Source: DP-36 sp036004365 (lineage in GTDB: Bacteria > Desulfobacterota > Binatia > UBA9968). Taken from it: a stretch of DNA of 6,382 nucleotides. Location: positions 1 to 6,382 of the forward strand of contig DASYRN010000122.1 in NCBI GenBank assembly GCA_036004365.1. The letters are read 5' to 3'. Each line of letters starts with the position of its first letter. The first letter of the stretch is position 1. This document shows, piece by piece, positions 1-5,984 of the stretch. A model generated the notes under the pieces. It searched no databases, was not told where the DNA came from, and worked only from the letters and a program-made list of their open reading frames with translations. A program made the position numbers and the translations under genes.

Positions 1-211
1 TACCGAACGCGGACTCATCAAACAGTTCCTGGGCGCACCGGGCGTCGATCGCGAGATTGCGGTGGTGCGCTCTGGTTTTCGCCTCGCGAGCGGCGACCCC
101 GCACCCGTCACACCGCCTCCGGCTCTCGGCGCCGACACGGATAGGATTCTTCAAGAGCTGGGATACGATCGGGACTGCATTTCGAAACTTAGAGACGAGG
201 GTGTGGTTTGA
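1..211 (+). CDS. CoA-transferase family III (CaiB/BaiF) protein, C-terminal fragment
   Basis: The frame is open from the left edge and stops at TGA 209-211, giving 69 visible residues; the start lies outside the window. The visible end contains a proline-rich stretch (TPPPALGADTDRIL), then QELGYD, and finishes RDEGVV. This matches the usual C-terminus of CaiB/BaiF (family III) CoA-transferases, where a 'P.LG.dt..iL.elGy' segment precedes a final helix and 'GV.' end. Such enzymes move CoA from a donor such as succinyl-CoA or acetyl-CoA onto a free carboxylate in the cytosol. The catalytic Asp lies in the missing N-terminal part, so activity cannot be judged. The next gene encodes a citryl-CoA lyase-like enzyme, so a role in making its CoA-thioester substrate is inferred. 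The family call is fairly secure; the substrate is unknown. Confidence 0.78.
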   Translation, partial: TERGLIKQFLGAPGVDREIAVVRSGFRLASGDPAPVTPPPALGADTDRILQELGYDRDCISKLRDEGVV

Positions 212-242
212 GTCAGTGTTTGAATCGCCCGTCCAAATTGTT

Positions 243-329
243 CCTTCTCCCCTTGCGGGAGAAGGACAGGATGAGGGGTTACCTCGGCTCTCACCCTCAC
301 CCTTGACCCTCTCCCATCAAGGGAGAGGG
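243..329. repeat. Paired-hairpin interspersed repeat (CTTCTCCC/GGGAGAAG type)
   Basis: Two perfect 9-bp stems with 5-nt loops: CCTTCTCCC 243-251 with GGGAGAAGG 257-265, and CCCTCTCCC 307-315 with GGGAGAGGG 321-329. The two halves are also imperfect inverted copies of each other: GATGAGGGG follows the first hairpin and CTCACCCTCACCC precedes the second. I recognise this as a common style of intergenic palindromic repeat in proteobacteria. It fills most of the 179-nt gap between the CoA-transferase and the lyase. It could stabilise or terminate the upstream transcript, but neither hairpin is followed by a T-run, so classical intrinsic termination is unlikely. Confidence 0.75.
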
Positions 330-390
330 AAGTAGAGCTTGAACCTTATTGTCGTTTGTCGTCACATCAAGAAAATAGTCGAGACTGGCT

Positions 391-1242
391 ATGGCGCAAC
401 GGAAAAAGCAGCAGACACCCGAAGACTGGTGGTCAACCGCGATCATCGAGATGCGCCCCGGCGTGATTCGCTATCGCGGCTATGCCATCGAGGAATTGAT
501 CGGCCGCGTCGGCTTTGCCGAGATGGTGTGGCTTCTAACACGCGGCGAGCTTCCCGATCCCAACGTAGCCAAGCTTCTTGAGGCCGCGCTGGTTGCGGCC
601 GTCGATCACGGCCCCCAAGCTCCGTCGATTGCGGTCGCACGCATGGCCATGACTTGCGGCCTCGGCATCAACAACGCCATGGCGTCCGCGATTAATCTGC
701 TGGGCGACGTTCACGGCGGGGCGGGCGAGCAGTGCGTTGCCTTATTCAACGCAATCGGAAGCCGGGTCGATAGCGCGGGAGTAAAGCCGGGCGATCTCGA
801 TGCGATCAGGAGCGCGGCCGAGGCTGAGATCCAAGCGCTCGCGGACAACGGCATAAGTCACGTGCCGGGATACGGACATCGATTTCATCCGACCGATCCG
901 CGCGCCCCGAGGCTGCTGGAACTTGTCGATCAAGCCGCGGCGGCCAGCGTTATTTCGGGCCGCTTTGCTGCCATCGGTCGCATGGTCGAAACCATCCTGG
1001 CCGGGCAGAAGGGTCGAAAGATCCCGATGAACATCGATGGGGCCACGGGAGTGATCTTTGCGGAGCTCGGCTTCCCGCCGCTGCTTTGCCGTGGACTTTT
1101 TGTCCTTTCGCGTTCTGTCGGAGTTTTGGCTCATGCGTGGGAGGAATCGCAATCAGGAAATCGTAACAAGGGACCGATTCCACGCCACTTCACCTGGACA
1201 TACACAGGACCGGCAGCCCGTTCCCTCGGTTCCAAAAAATAG
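391..1242 (+). CDS. Citryl-CoA lyase / citrate synthase-like protein
   Basis: The 283-residue protein has the citrate synthase fold and the three catalytic motifs of the superfamily: DVHGGAGE with His108, GYGHRFH with His163, and NIDGATG with Asp216 (the equivalent of NVDFYSG in citrate synthase). SRSVGVLAH (240-248) provides the substrate-binding Arg and His, and IPRH (263-266) may supply the C-terminal Arg. It is far shorter than full citrate synthases (about 370-430 residues) and close to stand-alone citryl-CoA lyases, which cleave citryl-CoA into acetyl-CoA and oxaloacetate. ATG 391 is the first possible start because an in-frame TAG lies at 376-378; the upstream GAGA at 381-384 is only a weak ribosome site. 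It sits between a CoA-transferase and a tricarboxylate transporter, which supports a catabolic lyase over TCA-cycle synthesis. A lyase for another 3-hydroxy-acyl-CoA, such as citramalyl-CoA, remains possible. Confidence 0.82.
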   Translation: MAQRKKQQTPEDWWSTAIIEMRPGVIRYRGYAIEELIGRVGFAEMVWLLTRGELPDPNVAKLLEAALVAAVDHGPQAPSIAVARMAMTCGLGINNAMASAINLLGDVHGGAGEQCVALFNAIGSRVDSAGVKPGDLDAIRSAAEAEIQALADNGISHVPGYGHRFHPTDPRAPRLLELVDQAAAASVISGRFAAIGRMVETILAGQKGRKIPMNIDGATGVIFAELGFPPLLCRGLFVLSRSVGVLAHAWEESQSGNRNKGPIPRHFTWTYTGPAARSLGSKK

Positions 1243-1297
1243 CTAGCGAAAGACGATGCAAGTGTGGTCTTTCACAAATTCGCAACACAGCTCCGCA

Positions 1298-1425
1298 CGT
1301 CATTCCGGCCGAGCGAGCGGTAGCACGCGAGAGCCGGAATCCAGGAAATACAGAGAGTTCTGGATTCCCGCTTCAGCCGAGGCTGATCCGTCCGAAGCCC
1401 ATGTGGCGGAGCCGTGGGAATGACG
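1298..1425. repeat. ATTCC/GGAAT palindromic element (MITE- or dRS3-like)
   Basis: The element is bounded by perfect 9-bp inverted ends, CGTCATTCC 1298-1306 and GGAATGACG 1417-1425. Nested inside are ATTCCGGC 1302-1309 with GCCGGAAT 1333-1340, GGAATCCAG 1336-1344 with CTGGATTCC 1360-1368, and ATTCCC 1364-1369 with GGGAAT 1416-1421. The result is alternating ATTCC and GGAAT blocks that can fold in several ways. It resembles the widely distributed 'GTCATTCC...GGAATCCAG' repeats of proteobacteria and the ATTCC-type Neisseria dRS3 repeat; whether it is homologous to either is not shown. No clear target-site duplication flanks it. It occupies half of the 252-nt gap between the lyase and tctC. Confidence 0.75.
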
Positions 1426-1441
1426 AATGGAGGGTCTGTTC

Positions 1442-1468
1442 TTCAACGGACTCCTGATACAGTACACT
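1442..1468 (+). promoter_or_regulatory. Possible sigma70-type promoter for tctC
   Basis: After the repeat ends at 1425, a short unique stretch contains TACACT (1463-1468) as a candidate -10 box. A poor -35 lies at TTCAAC (1442-1447, 15-nt spacer) or TTCTTC (1439-1444, 18-nt spacer). An A-rich leader and a strong ribosome binding site follow. The 252-nt gap upstream of tctC makes a separate promoter plausible, but the boxes match consensus weakly. Confidence 0.25.
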
Positions 1469-1482
1469 AAAAAAGGGTAAAC

Positions 1483-1490
1483 AAAGGAGG
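1483..1490 (+). promoter_or_regulatory. Strong Shine-Dalgarno site for tctC
   Basis: AAAGGAGG lies 4 nt before ATG 1495. It is the best ribosome binding site among the plus-strand genes and fixes the tctC start. It contrasts with tctB, which has no recognisable site, and suggests that the binding protein is translated at a higher level than the membrane subunits. Confidence 0.8.
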
Positions 1491-1494
1491 CATC

Positions 1495-2445
1495 ATGAGT
1501 AAATCGCTTAGCAAACTTCTCGTGGTTTTCGCTGTGTTGGCTGCAGCGTTCACGGCCCACGCACAGCCGAGTCTCAAGATGATGATCCCCGCCAACCCGG
1601 GCGGCGGCTGGGACCAGACCGGTCGCAGCCTCGCGGCGGCGATGCAGAGTGAAAAACTCGTTTCGTCGGTGCAGTTTGAGAACAAAGGGGGCGCCGGCGG
1701 AACCATTGGTCTCGCTCAGTTCGTGAATTCCTCAAAGGGGGATCCAAATGCGGTGATGATCGGCGGCATGGTCATGGTCGGCGCCATCCACTTGAATAAG
1801 TCTCCGGTCAACTTGTCAATGGTAACGCCTGTCGCGCGCCTCACCGGCGAGTACGAAGTAATCGTCGTGCCGACGAATTCTCCTCATAAGACGATGGGCG
1901 ACCTCGTTAAGGCTTTCAAAGCAAATCCGGGAGGCGTGTCCTGGGGCGGTGGCTCGGCGGGGGGTACCGACCACATACTGGTCGGCCTCATTGCCAAGGC
2001 CGCGGGCGTCAATCCTGCGAAGATCAACTATGTCGCTTACAAAGGTGGCGGTGAGGCCATCGCGGCCATCGTGGGCGGTCACGTCACCGCGGGTGTCTCG
2101 GGCTTGGGTGAGTTCGAAGAGCAGATCAAGGGCGGCCGCATGCGCGCGTTGGCCGTTTCCTCACCTTCGAGTCTCAACAATATCCCGTCGCTCAAAGAGC
2201 AGGGAGTCGATGTAGAGCTCGCCAACTGGCGCGGGATATTCGGCGCTCCAGGCATTACGAATCAGCAGCGCGATGCTTTAGTGAAGCTCGTCAAGGCTGC
2301 AACGGAGTCGAAAGTATGGAAGGAGACACTGGCGAAGTTCGGCTGGAGCCCGATCTTCCTAGGCGGCGACGACTTCAAGAAGTTCATCGACGAGGAAACC
2401 AAACGAATCGCTGCTATTATCGATTCGCTCGGAATCAAGGGATAG
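1495..2445 (+). CDS. tctC: Tripartite tricarboxylate transporter substrate-binding protein (TctC/Bug family)
   Basis: A 316-residue periplasmic binding protein that delivers a carboxylate to TctAB. A signal peptide is visible: basic N-end, hydrophobic core LLVVFAVLAAAF, and likely cleavage after AHA at residue 23, leaving Gln24. Family hallmarks appear in order: PGGGWDQTGR (35-44, ligand-loop PGGG and Asp), NKGGAGGTIG (63-72), GGSAGGTD (152-159), YKGGGEAIAAIVGGHV (182-197) and NWRGIFGAPG (244-253). The GGWDQTGR variant resembles TctC proteins encoded beside tctBA rather than the many orphan Bug proteins with GG.TD..AR. Length is normal for the family. Gene order tctC-tctB-tctA follows the Salmonella citrate transporter. 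No two-component regulator such as TctDE is in view. Citrate or a related di- or tricarboxylate is the likely ligand, but this cannot be deduced from the sequence. Confidence 0.92.
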   Translation: MSKSLSKLLVVFAVLAAAFTAHAQPSLKMMIPANPGGGWDQTGRSLAAAMQSEKLVSSVQFENKGGAGGTIGLAQFVNSSKGDPNAVMIGGMVMVGAIHLNKSPVNLSMVTPVARLTGEYEVIVVPTNSPHKTMGDLVKAFKANPGGVSWGGGSAGGTDHILVGLIAKAAGVNPAKINYVAYKGGGEAIAAIVGGHVTAGVSGLGEFEEQIKGGRMRALAVSSPSSLNNIPSLKEQGVDVELANWRGIFGAPGITNQQRDALVKLVKAATESKVWKETLAKFGWSPIFLGGDDFKKFIDEETKRIAAIIDSLGIKG

Positions 2446-2572
2446 GAGCCTGCTGAAAAAGGCCCACCTGCGTCGTTGCGCTCGAACCGCTCGCTCCAAC
2501 GTACTGCCTAAGTACGCCTCCGCTCGTGGATTCGTCGCGCGCCTCGCATCTGGAACCTTTTTGACCAGGCTC
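2446..2572. mobile_element. MITE-like 127-bp palindromic element abutting the tctC stop
   Basis: The ends are 17-bp inverted repeats with two mismatches: GAGCCTGCTGAAAAAGG at 2446-2462 against the complement of 2556-2572 (GAGCCTGGTCAAAAAGG). A perfect 6-bp hairpin, CGTACT 2500-2505 with AGTACG 2511-2516, sits at the geometric centre, and the arms between are imperfectly complementary, so the element can fold on itself. It has no coding capacity. It begins at the first base after the TAG stop of tctC (2443-2445), and no clear target duplication is visible. The 'GTTGCGCTC...AAGTACGCCTCCGCTCG' core resembles interspersed repeats I associate with several uncultured proteobacterial lineages. Mobilisation in trans by a transposase is inferred. 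Confidence 0.7.
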
Positions 2573-2581
2573 TAAGAAGGG

Positions 2582-2624
2582 TTTTCAGCAACCTGAAAAG
2601 AAGACCGAACCAGATGGACTGGTT
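2582..2624 (+). repeat. Two compact hairpins in the tctC-tctB gap
   Basis: TTTTCAG 2582-2588 pairs with CTGAAAA 2593-2599 around a CAAC loop (7 bp). AACCAG 2608-2613 pairs with CTGGTT 2619-2624 around a 5-nt loop (6 bp). The first stem's TTTTCAGCA (2582-2590) is also the complement of TGCTGAAAA (2451-2459) near the left end of the preceding element, giving an alternative outer pairing. These may belong to the same repeat family or act as RNA structures that protect the tctC message. The rest of this gap, 2625-2682, shows nothing I recognise. Confidence 0.5.
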
Positions 2625-2682
2625 TGTGTTACTGTGATGAACAGTCGCAAACGGCCCCTCGTCGCGCCAAGCCGCAACACAC

Positions 2683-3180
2683 ATGCGAGTCAAGCCAGCT
2701 GAGTTAGTTCTGTCACTCGGAATTCTTGTCCTAGGGATCGCCGTTGCCGTGGGTACGGCCAGGCTTCCTTCCGCGGGCGGCTACTCGCGCATCGGCCCGA
2801 ATTTTATGCCCGCCGCGGTTGCGGCCGGCCTAATATTGCTTGGCATTTGGCTAACCTATGAGGCTCTCACGGGTGGGTGGCGTGATGTGCCGGATGCGCC
2901 GGAGGCGAGCGGTCAGCACGGTTTCCATGCTGGGGCATTTGTCTGGGTGAGCATCGGGCTTTTTGCCCAGATGCTGTTGATCCACTGGGCGGGCTTCGTA
3001 CTCGCCGCCGCGACGCTTTTCATGTGCGTCGCGCGGGGCTTTGGCAGCGCGAGACCCGCGCGCGATTTTGCCATCGGAATTGTGATGGCGCTCGGCGTTT
3101 TCTTTTTCTTCGTGCGGTTCCTGAACGTCAATCTACCGGCGGGATGGTTGAAGCCCATCCTCGGCGGTGCGGGAATCTGA
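2683..3180 (+). CDS. tctB: Tripartite tricarboxylate transporter small membrane subunit TctB
   Basis: A 165-residue integral membrane protein, the small partner of TctA in the inner membrane. Hydrophobic segments fall at about residues 7-25, 41-61, 84-101, 102-118 and 129-148, with a hydrophilic loop at 64-82. The end 'FFFFVRFLNVNLPAGWL' matches the TctB-type 'F..fl.v.LP.G.L' terminus, and family length is about 150-170. ATG 2683 is the first usable start since an in-frame TGA lies at 2638-2640, yet no Shine-Dalgarno sequence precedes it. Only 6 nt separate its stop from tctA, so the two are cotranscribed and probably translationally linked. TctB sequences diverge strongly, so placement between tctC and tctA is a major part of the evidence. 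Confidence 0.88.
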   Translation: MRVKPAELVLSLGILVLGIAVAVGTARLPSAGGYSRIGPNFMPAAVAAGLILLGIWLTYEALTGGWRDVPDAPEASGQHGFHAGAFVWVSIGLFAQMLLIHWAGFVLAAATLFMCVARGFGSARPARDFAIGIVMALGVFFFFVRFLNVNLPAGWLKPILGGAGI

Positions 3181-3186
3181 ACAGCT

Positions 3187-4701
3187 ATGGGCGAAACTCT
3201 CCAAGCACTGGCGCAAGGTTTCCTCGTCGCGCTCACGCCGATCAACTTACTCTGGGGCTTCGTTGGAGTTACCCTAGGCACCTTCGTCGGCGTTTTGCCG
3301 GGCGTGGGACCGGCGCTGACAGTAGCGATGCTGCTGCCAATCACCGTTAAGCTCGATCCGACGGGGGCGTTGATCATGTTTGCAGGCATCTACTACGGCG
3401 CCATGTTCGGCGGCTCGACGACGACCATTCTTCTCAACACGCCGGGCGAATCAGCTTCGATCGCTACCGCGCTCGAAGGCAATCTCATGGCGAAGAAGGG
3501 TCGCGCGGGACCGGCGCTGGCCACTTGCGCGATTGGGTCGTTTGTCGCCGGAACGATCGCGACTATCCTGGTAACGTTGCTCGCGCCGCTCGTGGTCGAG
3601 ATCGCGCTGAAATTTGGCCCGGCGGAATACTTTGCCCTCATGGTGTTCGCTTTCACAGCGGTGTCGGCAGTGCTCGGCGCTTCCGTGGTACGAGGAATGA
3701 CGAGCCTCTTTCTCGGGCTGTTCTTGGGTCTCATTGGCATCGACAGCCAGACGGGGCAACCGCGCTTCGCGTTCGGTGTGCCGGAACTACTGGATGGTGT
3801 GGATGTGGTCGTGCTTGCGGTCGGCTTGTTTGCGGTGGGTGAAACACTGTACGTCGCGGCCTATTCGAGCCGCCTGCCTGAGACGATGGAACAAATAAAG
3901 GGCTCGCTCTGGATGTCTAAGGAAGACTGGAAGCGCTCTTGGCCAGCCTGGTTGCGGGCCACTGCCATCGGGTTTCCGTTTGGCTCGATACCTGCGGGCG
4001 GCGCCGAGATTCCGACTTTCCTGTCCTACGCCGTCGAGAAAAGGTTGACGAAATATCCGCACGAATTCGGCAAGGGAGCGATCGAGGGTGTCGCAGGACC
4101 CGAAGCGGCAAACAACGCATCTGCAACCGGAGCGCTCGTGCCGCTGCTCACTCTTGGAATACCCACCTCGGCGACAGCAGCGATCCTGCTCGCTGCCTTT
4201 CAGAACTATGGCATCCAGCCCGGTCCATTGCTATTCCAGACACAGCCTCAGTTGGTATGGGGCCTGATTGCGAGCCTCTACATCGGCAACGCTTTGCTGC
4301 TCATTCTTAATCTTCCGCTCGTGGGTATCTGGGTAAAAGTTCTGGCGATTCCGCAGCCGCGCCTCTACGCCGGAATTCTAGTTTTCGCTACCCTGGGCGC
4401 GTATAGCCTTCACCAGTCAGTTGTGGATCTCATGATTCTGTATGTATTCGGACTGCTTGGCTTCGCGATGCGCCGCTGGGACATCCCGGTGGCGCCAGCC
4501 GTAATCGGACTCATTCTCGGCCCGCTCGCCGAGACCCAGTTCCGCCGTGCCCTATCCATCAGTCAGGGCGACCCCTCGATTTTTTTCACCCATCCGATAT
4601 CAGCAATTCTCCTGCTCATAGCCGGCGTCGTCCTCTTTGCACCTTTGGTTTTTAAATATCTACAAAGCCGCCGGCTTATCCCTTCAGTCTCGAAATCGTA
4701 A
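3187..4701 (+). CDS. tctA: Tripartite tricarboxylate transporter large membrane subunit TctA
   Basis: A 504-residue polytopic inner-membrane protein, full length for the family, forming the main translocation path and expected to run on an ion gradient. Both internally repeated signature regions are intact. The first is GVLPGVGPALTVAMLLP (35-51) followed by YYGAMFGGSTTTILLNTPGE (69-88). The second is GGAEIPTFLSYAVEKRL (271-287) followed by EGVAGPEAANNASATG (300-315) and LVPLLTLGIPTS (317-328). Hydrophobic helices fill the remainder, and the tail after residue 488 is short and basic. The ribosome site is weak: GGGA at 3171-3174 is 12 nt upstream, so translation likely depends on coupling to tctB. 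The TAA stop (4699-4701) lies inside the left copy of a 7-bp direct repeat that flanks a small palindromic element. Confidence 0.95.
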   Translation: MGETLQALAQGFLVALTPINLLWGFVGVTLGTFVGVLPGVGPALTVAMLLPITVKLDPTGALIMFAGIYYGAMFGGSTTTILLNTPGESASIATALEGNLMAKKGRAGPALATCAIGSFVAGTIATILVTLLAPLVVEIALKFGPAEYFALMVFAFTAVSAVLGASVVRGMTSLFLGLFLGLIGIDSQTGQPRFAFGVPELLDGVDVVVLAVGLFAVGETLYVAAYSSRLPETMEQIKGSLWMSKEDWKRSWPAWLRATAIGFPFGSIPAGGAEIPTFLSYAVEKRLTKYPHEFGKGAIEGVAGPEAANNASATGALVPLLTLGIPTSATAAILLAAFQNYGIQPGPLLFQTQPQLVWGLIASLYIGNALLLILNLPLVGIWVKVLAIPQPRLYAGILVFATLGAYSLHQSVVDLMILYVFGLLGFAMRRWDIPVAPAVIGLILGPLAETQFRRALSISQGDPSIFFTHPISAILLLIAGVVLFAPLVFKYLQSRRLIPSVSKS

Positions 4702-4809
4702 GACCCCGTACCACGAATTTACGCCATCGCTTTGAGGCGGGCCCCTTGGCGAAACCAAGTATAGTCATCTCCGCACTACATGCGGGGGTTGTGTGGTACG
4801 GGGTAAGAC
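4698..4809. mobile_element. Small palindromic element (98 bp) with flanking 7-bp direct repeats; MITE or structured RNA
   Basis: GTAAGAC occurs at 4698-4704 and again at 4803-4809. Exactly between them is a 98-bp core with perfect 10-bp inverted ends, CCCGTACCAC 4705-4714 and GTGGTACGGG 4793-4802. Pairing extends 2 bp into the direct repeats because they begin GT and end AC. Inside are three small hairpins: CGCC 4722-4725 with GGCG 4736-4739, CTTGG 4745-4749 with CCAAG 4755-4759, and CCGCA 4771-4775 with TGCGG 4781-4785. The layout fits a miniature transposable element with a target duplication at the end of tctA. It also fits a branched RNA in the tctA 3' untranslated region. It encodes no protein, and I do not recognise the family. 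Confidence 0.55.
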
Positions 4810-4813
4810 AAAA

Positions 4814-4844
4814 AAAGGCCCGATCTCCTGTGAGTCGGGCCTTT
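4814..4844 (-). terminator. Intrinsic terminator, strong on minus strand, probably bidirectional
   Basis: AAAGGCCCGA 4814-4823 pairs perfectly with TCGGGCCTTT 4835-4844 (10 bp). CTC 4825-4827 with GAG 4832-4834 extends the stem past a one-base bulge, leaving a CTGT loop. On the minus strand the hairpin runs into seven T (complement of A 4810-4816), the classical form, 24 nt past the stop of the propeller gene. On the plus strand only three T follow, at the stem end, so it may also stop tctA transcription, less efficiently. Confidence 0.88.
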
Positions 4845-4868
4845 GAATCGAAAGGGTCAGCGAACGAT

Positions 4869-5969
4869 TCAGGCGGCGGACGCCTCGAGATTGTGGTGAT
4901 GGTGCGCCTTGGAGACCGGGCCAATGCCCTGGATGATCTTCTGCCAGCTCTCTCCTTCATCGTCGCTGTAAAAAATATCGCCGTCGGTCGTGCCGGCGAA
5001 TAAAGCGTAGCCACCCTTCCAAACGTCCATCGCAGTGCCTTCGATGTTTGCCCGAAGGTGCTCCGGCAACCCTCCATTCAAAATCTCCCAGCTCTTGCCG
5101 CCGTCCCGGCTGCGGGCGATCCGCGCATCGGCCGTGTGCAATTTTCTCCAGGTGCCCGGGCCCGTTTTCCCGCCGGCAACAAACATGATGTTGCCCTCGT
5201 GCGGATGGACAAGGAGCGGATCGACATATCCGATCCTAAAATCCCTTGGCGTGAGGCTTGCCCAACTCTCGCCTTCATCCTGGCTGACGCAGACTCCGGC
5301 TATGTCCGTCGGTCCGCTATTGGTCGTCGGCATGACCAGGTAAAGCTTTGTGGGGTCCGACGTCGGAACGAACACGCGATGCGCGTCTGGATTCAAACCG
5401 GAAACCGTCGTCCAGGTTTTCCCTCCATCGCTGCTCTTGAGAAAGCCGCCGACTTCCACGGCCACGTAAATGTTGTCGGAGTTTTTAGGATCGAAAGCGA
5501 TACTCTTAACATGGGCCTGATGCGGCGGGCCAGGAAAGGTCCATTTCTCGACCCCCGGCACCTGCCGTAAGCCTGGAAGCTCGGTCCAGCTCTGTCCCAG
5601 ATCATCGCTATAAAACAGGTGGGCTGGCTGAGTTCCGGCATACACTCTCGGACGTCCCCCGACCTCCTGGCAGGCCAGCGCGTAGATCTCAGGCTCGCTA
5701 ATCCCACGATCGCTCTTTTCCCAGTTCCGGCCCAAATCTTTGCTGGCGTAAACGCCATCGCCGTAGGTGCCTGCAAAGAGAGTCTGGCTCGAGGGCTCAA
5801 AAAGGATGGCGCTTATGTGCTTTCCAGGAAGAAGCGTCTCCTGCTGGTTCCACGAATCGGCGCGACGGACGAACGAAAAAATCCCGTCGACCGTGCCGAT
5901 AAGAAGTCTATCCCTTGGCGAATCACCTTCTGTGACCATCTGGCCTCCTGGCGATAAACAGACAAACAT
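4869..5969 (-). CDS. Asp-box (BNR) repeat beta-propeller protein, glycosyl hydrolase-like
   Basis: The 366-residue protein carries six clear Asp-boxes (S.D.G..W): SKDLGRNW 76-83, SDDLGQSW 121-128, SSDGGKTW 179-186, SQDEGESW 229-236, SRDGGKSW 287-294 and SDDEGESW 335-342. A degenerate repeat at 22-40 (LLIGTVDGIF...ADSW) makes seven, as expected for a seven-bladed propeller of the sialidase/Vps10 type. Each blade has a hydrophobic strand of the form 'lyaGt..G.iy.S'. There is no signal peptide and I see no sialidase FRIP motif or arginine triad, so automatic sialidase or glycosyl hydrolase labels are weakly supported; the function is unknown. A natural His run (356-359) ends the chain. A strong AAAGGAGGA site fixes the start. 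It is convergent with tctA and codirectional with the LOG-like gene 118 nt upstream. Confidence 0.85.
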   Translation of the reverse strand: MFVCLSPGGQMVTEGDSPRDRLLIGTVDGIFSFVRRADSWNQQETLLPGKHISAILFEPSSQTLFAGTYGDGVYASKDLGRNWEKSDRGISEPEIYALACQEVGGRPRVYAGTQPAHLFYSDDLGQSWTELPGLRQVPGVEKWTFPGPPHQAHVKSIAFDPKNSDNIYVAVEVGGFLKSSDGGKTWTTVSGLNPDAHRVFVPTSDPTKLYLVMPTTNSGPTDIAGVCVSQDEGESWASLTPRDFRIGYVDPLLVHPHEGNIMFVAGGKTGPGTWRKLHTADARIARSRDGGKSWEILNGGLPEHLRANIEGTAMDVWKGGYALFAGTTDGDIFYSDDEGESWQKIIQGIGPVSKAHHHHNLEASAA

Positions 5970-5975
5970 AGACCT

Positions 5976-5984
5976 TCCTCCTTT
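5976..5984 (-). promoter_or_regulatory. Strong Shine-Dalgarno site for the Asp-box protein
   Basis: On the minus strand AAAGGAGGA ends 6-7 nt before the ATG at 5969-5967. This near-consensus site settles the start codon and rules out a longer N-terminus with a hidden signal peptide. Confidence 0.8.

Noticed and set aside
57..335. 92-residue plus-strand open frame
   Set aside because: It overlaps the CoA-transferase end in another frame and runs through the palindromic repeat at 243-329; its C-terminus is only translated repeat.
742..1152. 136-residue minus-strand open frame
   Set aside because: Antisense to the citryl-CoA lyase gene, which has all its catalytic motifs intact; no domain signal in the shadow.
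2446..2624. CRISPR-like repeats
   Set aside because: The repeated units are inverted and unequal, not direct repeats with regular spacers, and no cas gene is in the window.
2913..3389. 158-residue minus-strand open frame spanning tctB and tctA
   Set aside because: Composition (Thr, Pro, Lys and Ala rich) is typical of an antisense shadow of membrane protein genes, and it crosses the junction of two well-supported genes.
4703..4804. Cloverleaf-like fold suggesting a tRNA
   Set aside because: The closing stem is 12 bp rather than 7, no T-loop consensus or anticodon arm of correct size is present, and there is no CCA-type end. It is treated as a palindromic element or unknown RNA.
4885..4905. 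Engineered His tag at the C-terminus of the propeller protein
   Set aside because: Four His with Ala before and Asn-Leu-Glu after, encoded by mixed codons (CAC and CAT), in an otherwise natural genomic context; nothing vector-like surrounds it.
5058..5570. 170-residue plus-strand open frame
   Set aside because: It lies entirely antisense to the Asp-box gene, has no recognisable domain or ribosome site, and the opposite frame carries regular S.D.G..W repeats.
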